Source: an uncultured Pseudomonadota bacterium | GTDB lineage: Bacteria; Pseudomonadota; Gammaproteobacteria; Burkholderiales; SG8-39 | NCBI GenBank assembly: GCA_903909415.1 | Contig: CAIVVS010000348.1 | Span: forward strand, 1-21,902 | Length of the DNA: 21,902 nucleotides | Reading direction: 5' to 3' | Shown: one piece after another, positions 16,941 through 21,902 of the stretch | Layout: every line of letters begins with the position of its first letter | How positions within the stretch are numbered: position 1 is the stretch's first letter | Made by a program: the position numbers and the translations under genes | The notes under the pieces: model-generated | What the model was told of the DNA's origin: nothing | What the model saw: the letters and a program-made list of their open reading frames with translations, nothing else | Databases searched by the model: none

Positions 16941-17984
16941 TTGCGCGCCACCAGTCCACGCTTCGCCAACCGGCACTGGTTCCGGCTGTCGCCCTTGTCG
17001 GTGCTGCTCGGGCCTGCCGCGCTGTTGGTCGCGGCGCTGGTCGCCGCGAGGCGGTCGCTGTACCGCGCGGGCGTGTTCGCGTCAGTGCGCCTGCCCGTGC
17101 CGGTGGTGGTGGTGGGCAACATCGTCGCCGGCGGCACCGGCAAGACGCCGCTCACCATCGCGCTTGCGCGTGACCTCGCGGCGCGCGGCCATCGCCCCGG
17201 CATCGTCAGCCGCGGATTCGGTGCCGCCGACAGCGCGCCGCGGGCGGTCCTGCCCACGGACGGCGCGCGCGATGCGGGTGACGAGCCGCTGTTGCTCGCG
17301 CGGCGCAGCGGCGCGCCGGTGTACATCGGACGCGACCGGGTCGCCGCGGCGCGCGCGCTGCTCGCGGCCCATCCTGGCTGCGACGTGATCCTGCTGGATG
17401 ACGGGCTGCAGCACTACCGCATCGCGCGCGACGTCGAACTGTGCGTGCAGGACGACCGCGGCCTGGGCAACCGGCTGCCGATTCCCGCCGGGCCGTTGCG
17501 CGAGCCGGCATCCCGCGCGGTCGACGTGCTCGTGCTGAACCTGCCCCCGGGCGCCGAGCCGGGGCCCGTCACCGCCGCCGCGCGGCAGTCGCGCATGCAG
17601 ATCCGTCCCGGCGCCATCCGGCTGGTGCGCGACCGTTCGGTCATCCTGCCGCCCGCGCAGGTGGCGGGACCCGGGCTGCACGCGGTCGCCGGCATAGGCA
17701 ACCCGGCGCGCTTTTTCGCCACGCTGCGTGCGCTTGGCCTGGCGTTCGAGGAGCACGTCTTCAACGACCACCAGGACTACGAAGACGCACAACTGCGCTT
17801 TCCCGGCGCGCGCCTGGTGCTGATGACCGAGAAGGATGCGGTAAAATGCGAAGGCTTCGGGCGCAATGACCTCGCGTACCTCGAGGTCGACGCGGAGCTC
17901 GATCCCGCGTTGCCGCAATGGCTGGACGACCGGCTCGCGCAACTGCGCGGCGCGGTCGGCCCGGATACTCCCGCCCCATCGTGA
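16941..17984 (+). CDS. lpxK: Tetraacyldisaccharide 4'-kinase
   Basis: LpxK phosphorylates the 4' position of the tetraacyldisaccharide in lipid A synthesis at the inner membrane. The 347-residue protein has an N-terminal hydrophobic anchor (about 17-37, [20 protein letters not shown]) and the P-loop [11 protein letters not shown] (59-69). Family residues include [35 protein letters not shown], and the C-terminal NPARFF...FNDHQDY and [11 protein letters not shown]. The start is given as the TTG at 16941, 31 bases after exbD; no ATG or GTG lies in frame between the exbD end and the conserved domain, and no ribosome binding site is obvious, so the exact start is uncertain. Confidence 0.94.
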   Translation: MRATSPRFANRHWFRLSPLSVLLGPAALLVAALVAARRSLYRAGVFASVRLPVPVVVVGNIVAGGTGKTPLTIALARDLAARGHRPGIVSRGFGAADSAPRAVLPTDGARDAGDEPLLLARRSGAPVYIGRDRVAAARALLAAHPGCDVILLDDGLQHYRIARDVELCVQDDRGLGNRLPIPAGPLREPASRAVDVLVLNLPPGAEPGPVTAAARQSRMQIRPGAIRLVRDRSVILPPAQVAGPGLHAVAGIGNPARFFATLRALGLAFEEHVFNDHQDYEDAQLRFPGARLVLMTEKDAVKCEGFGRNDLAYLEVDAELDPALPQWLDDRLAQLRGAVGPDTPAPS

Positions 17985-17998
17985 TTGGAACCCGAGTC

Positions 17999-18181
17999 AT
18001 GGATCCGCGCCTGCTGGACATCCTGGTCTGCCCCCTGTGCAAGGGTCCGCTGCTTTACCGGAAGGCCGAGCAGGAACTGGTGTGCAAGGCCGACCGGCTG
18101 GCCTACCCGATCCGTGACGCGATCCCGGTGATGCTCGAGGACCAGGCCCGCAAGCTGGCGGCGGACGAGGAACCCGCTTGA
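17999..18181 (+). CDS. Trm112-like (UPF0434) small protein
   Basis: The protein has 60 residues, the usual length. It starts [20 protein letters not shown] and has [11 protein letters not shown] near the end. These are the hallmarks of the Trm112p-like family (E. coli YcaR). One CxxC (Cys11, Cys14) is present, with a lone Cys29 after it. The bacterial function is not established; eukaryotic Trm112 activates methyltransferases. It sits between lpxK (14-base gap) and kdsB, the conserved position in proteobacteria. Confidence 0.93.
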   Translation: MDPRLLDILVCPLCKGPLLYRKAEQELVCKADRLAYPIRDAIPVMLEDQARKLAADEEPA

Positions 18182-18236
18182 GGCATCCGGCGCAGGCGCG
18201 CCGGACCCGGGTACGGCACCCTCCGGCACGGCACCC

Positions 18237-19007
18237 ATGATTCCCTTCCACGTCGTCATTCCCGCCCGCCACGCATCGACACGGCTGCCCGGCAAGCCGC
18301 TGGCCGACATCGCCGGCAAGCCGATGGTGGTTCGCGTGGCAGAGCGGGCCGCGGCGAGCGGCGCGTCGGGCGTGCACGTGGCGACGGATGACGCGCGCAT
18401 ATACGACGCGGTGAGGGGGGCGGGCTTCAATGCGCTCATGACGCGCGCCGACCACGCCTCCGGCACTGACCGGCTGGCGGAGGCGGCGCGGCTGCTCGGT
18501 TTGTCGGACGCGGACATCGTGGTCAACGTCCAGGGTGACGAACCGCTGATCGCACCGTCCATGGTGGGCGACGTGGCCGCCCTTCTGGCGCGCACGCCCG
18601 CCGCCGACATCGCGACGGCCTGCCATGCGCTGGCCTCGCGCGAGGAGATGTTCAATCCCAACGTGGTCAAGCTGGTCATGGACGCCAACGGCATGGCGCG
18701 CTACTTCAGCCGCGCCCCGATACCCTGGGCGCGCGACGCCTTCGCCGGCGGCGGCGTGCTGCCCGCCTCGCTGCCAGCCCATCGCCACATCGGAATCTAT
18801 GCCTACCGCGTGTCCTTCCTAGAATGCTACGCGGGCCTGGCGCCCTCGCCGCTCGAACTGGCCGAGGCCCTGGAGCAGCTGAGGGCGATGTGGCACGGCC
18901 ACGGCATCGTCGTAGACGTCCGTGCCGAGCCGCCGGCCCCGGGCGTGGACACGCCCGAGGATCTTGCTGCAGTGCGGGCGTTGTTTGCCCGCGCTGGCGT
19001 CGCTTAG
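18237..19007 (+). CDS. kdsB: 3-deoxy-manno-octulosonate cytidylyltransferase (CMP-Kdo synthetase)
   Basis: KdsB activates Kdo with CTP to CMP-Kdo for lipopolysaccharide core synthesis in the cytoplasm. The 256-residue protein has [17 protein letters not shown] at the N-terminus (nucleotide binding), [38 protein letters not shown] and the C-terminal [16 protein letters not shown]. Length is normal. The last ten codons lie inside the first unit of a 38-base tandem repeat that continues past the stop codon (TAG at 19005-19007). So the C-terminus (ALFARAGVA) and the downstream sequence share origin. Confidence 0.97.
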   Translation: MIPFHVVIPARHASTRLPGKPLADIAGKPMVVRVAERAAASGASGVHVATDDARIYDAVRGAGFNALMTRADHASGTDRLAEAARLLGLSDADIVVNVQGDEPLIAPSMVGDVAALLARTPAADIATACHALASREEMFNPNVVKLVMDANGMARYFSRAPIPWARDAFAGGGVLPASLPAHRHIGIYAYRVSFLECYAGLAPSPLELAEALEQLRAMWHGHGIVVDVRAEPPAPGVDTPEDLAAVRALFARAGVA

Positions 19008-19128
19008 GCATGCAGGCGTTGTTTGCCCGCGCTGGCGTCGATTGGGCATGCGGGTGTTGGTTGCCCGCGCTGGCGTCAAACGGGCATGCGGCACCCGTCG
19101 CCCGCACCGGCGTGGTTTGACCGTCGCG
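18978..19128. repeat. 38-base tandem repeat starting in the kdsB 3' end
   Basis: Units lie at 18978-19015, 19016-19053, 19054-19091 and a degenerate fourth at about 19092-19128. Units 1 and 2 differ at three positions, units 2 and 3 at five. The constant core is GCCCGCGCTGGCGTC, and each full unit ends GGCATGCNG. Within each unit TGCCC and GGGCA (AGGCA in unit 1; TGCCCG/CGGGCA in unit 3) can pair as a hairpin. The kdsB stop codon is inside unit 1. Confidence 0.9.
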
Positions 19129-19142
19129 GGGATAATGGGTAA

Positions 19143-21154
<2,012 letters not shown>

Positions 21155-21259
21155 GTGGCGGGCGCGGCTTGCGCGTGCACGCCGCTGGCTGACAGGGCGC
21201 GGTGACAGCCGGGTCTGACGCGAACCGAGGGGCGGGCAGGGTCCCAGCCGCCGGAACGC

Positions 21260-21268
21260 TGATATAAT
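21260..21268 (+). promoter_or_regulatory. Extended -10 promoter of hppA
   Basis: TGATATAAT: a perfect TATAAT with a TGn extension and no clear -35. It would start transcription near 21275 with a leader of about 78 bases. The leader contains CGGCCAATC twice (21289-21297 and 21327-21335). Its core matches the icd promoter. Confidence 0.65.
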
Positions 21269-21352
21269 TCAGGGCTTTACAACACCAACGGCCAATCGAA
21301 CCGCCCGGGTTTTCCACCGAGGACGGCGGCCAATCACCCTAGCGGAGGAAGT

Positions 21353-21902
21353 ATGTCCATCTGGCTCTGGATCGCGATTGCATGCGCGATTTTCGCCATT
21401 GTCTACGGTGCGCTGTCCACGTCGTGGATCCTGCGCCAGCCGACCGGCAATGACCGCATGCGTGAGATCGCCCTGGCGGTTCAAACCGGCGCGATGGCCT
21501 ACCTCAACCGCCAGTACACCACCATCGCCATCGTAGGCGTGGTGCTGCTGGTGCTGATCGGATTTTCCCTCGGCTGGACCACCGCGATGGGCTTCCTGCT
21601 CGGTGCGGTCCTTTCGGGCGCGACCGGCTACATCGGCATGAACGTGTCGGTGCGCGCCAACGTGCGCACCGCCGAGGCCGCACGCAAGGGCCTGAGCGAG
21701 GCCTTCGACGTCGCGTTCCGCGGCGGCGCCATCACCGGCATGCTGGTGGTGGGCCTGGGCCTGCTGGGCGTGGCCGGCTTCTACGCCGTGCTCGCCTCCT
21801 CGGCAGCCGCCGGTGCCGGACAAGCCGACATCATCAAGCCGCTGGTCGGCCTGGCGTTCGGCGGTTCGCTGATCTCGATCTTCGCGCGACTGGGCGGCGG
21901 CA
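21353..21902 (+). CDS. hppA: Membrane-bound pyrophosphatase (H+-translocating), 3' end missing
   Basis: This enzyme couples PPi hydrolysis to ion pumping across the membrane. The frame is open to the window edge, giving 183 residues of an expected 650-700. GCGGAGGAAGT with GGAGG stands five bases before the ATG. The N-terminal membrane segment ([19 protein letters not shown]), the [15 protein letters not shown] motif, three further membrane segments, [28 protein letters not shown], and [15 protein letters not shown] at the window edge all match the family. The catalytic PPi site and the residue separating K+-dependent from K+-independent forms lie beyond the window. It follows pfp on the same strand but has its own promoter. 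Confidence 0.94.
   Translation, partial: MSIWLWIAIACAIFAIVYGALSTSWILRQPTGNDRMREIALAVQTGAMAYLNRQYTTIAIVGVVLLVLIGFSLGWTTAMGFLLGAVLSGATGYIGMNVSVRANVRTAEAARKGLSEAFDVAFRGGAITGMLVVGLGLLGVAGFYAVLASSAAAGAGQADIIKPLVGLAFGGSLISIFARLGGG

Noticed and set aside
18978..19128. CRISPR or integron attC array
   Set aside because: Units are directly adjacent without spacers, derive from the kdsB coding end, and no integrase or cas gene is present.

Overview
This is a GC-rich (visibly well over 60% GC), gene-dense chromosomal segment of a Gram-negative bacterium. The gene content and order point to a betaproteobacterium. Signs of this are the sodB/xseA then exbB-exbD-lpxK-Trm112-kdsB-adk order, the eukaryotic-type NADP isocitrate dehydrogenase next to csp-clpS-clpA, and an XseA whose central motif is of the SLxAAALxDVL kind. 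The order Burkholderiales or a sulfur- or ammonia-oxidising relative is likely, but I cannot fix a genus. There are no rRNA or tRNA genes, no phage or transposon genes, and no CRISPR array.

Layout. 1-1069: the 3' part of an acyl-lipid/acyl-CoA desaturase, followed by a tandem array of near-identical terminator hairpins. 1275-1692 (-): rpmB-rpmG behind a near-consensus promoter. 1880-4405: radC (-) diverging from coaBC-dut (+). 4559-6185 (-): a monohaem cytochrome c and flavocytochrome c sulfide dehydrogenase pair, which looks like an accessory insertion. 6445-9097 (-): the clpS-clpA proteolysis pair. 9556-9762: a cold-shock protein with a structured leader. 9872-11086 (-): icd. 11259-11816: an RluE-type pseudouridine synthase. 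11928-12622: three tiny exported lysine-rich peptides, each followed by its own terminator. 12706-13188: an exported DUF192 protein. 13251-15327 (-): xseA then sodB. 15328-15849: a 500-bp non-coding region with a cluster of DnaA-box-like sites. 15850-19007: exbB, exbD, lpxK, Trm112-like, kdsB. 18978-19128: a 38-bp tandem repeat that begins inside the end of kdsB. 19188-21154: adk and a PPi-type phosphofructokinase gene. 21353-end: the start of a membrane H+-translocating pyrophosphatase (hppA).

How the genes work together. Most genes are core housekeeping functions: ribosome, CoA and dUTP metabolism, protein turnover, TCA cycle, lipid A/Kdo synthesis and DNA repair. Two physiological hints stand out. 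The flavocytochrome c pair suggests oxidation of reduced sulfur, passing electrons to periplasmic cytochrome c. The adk-pfp-hppA neighbourhood suggests energy metabolism built around pyrophosphate. The least explained parts are the lysine-rich peptide cluster, the DnaA-box cluster away from any dnaA gene, the kdsB-derived minisatellite, and the unusual active-site signature of the phosphofructokinase.
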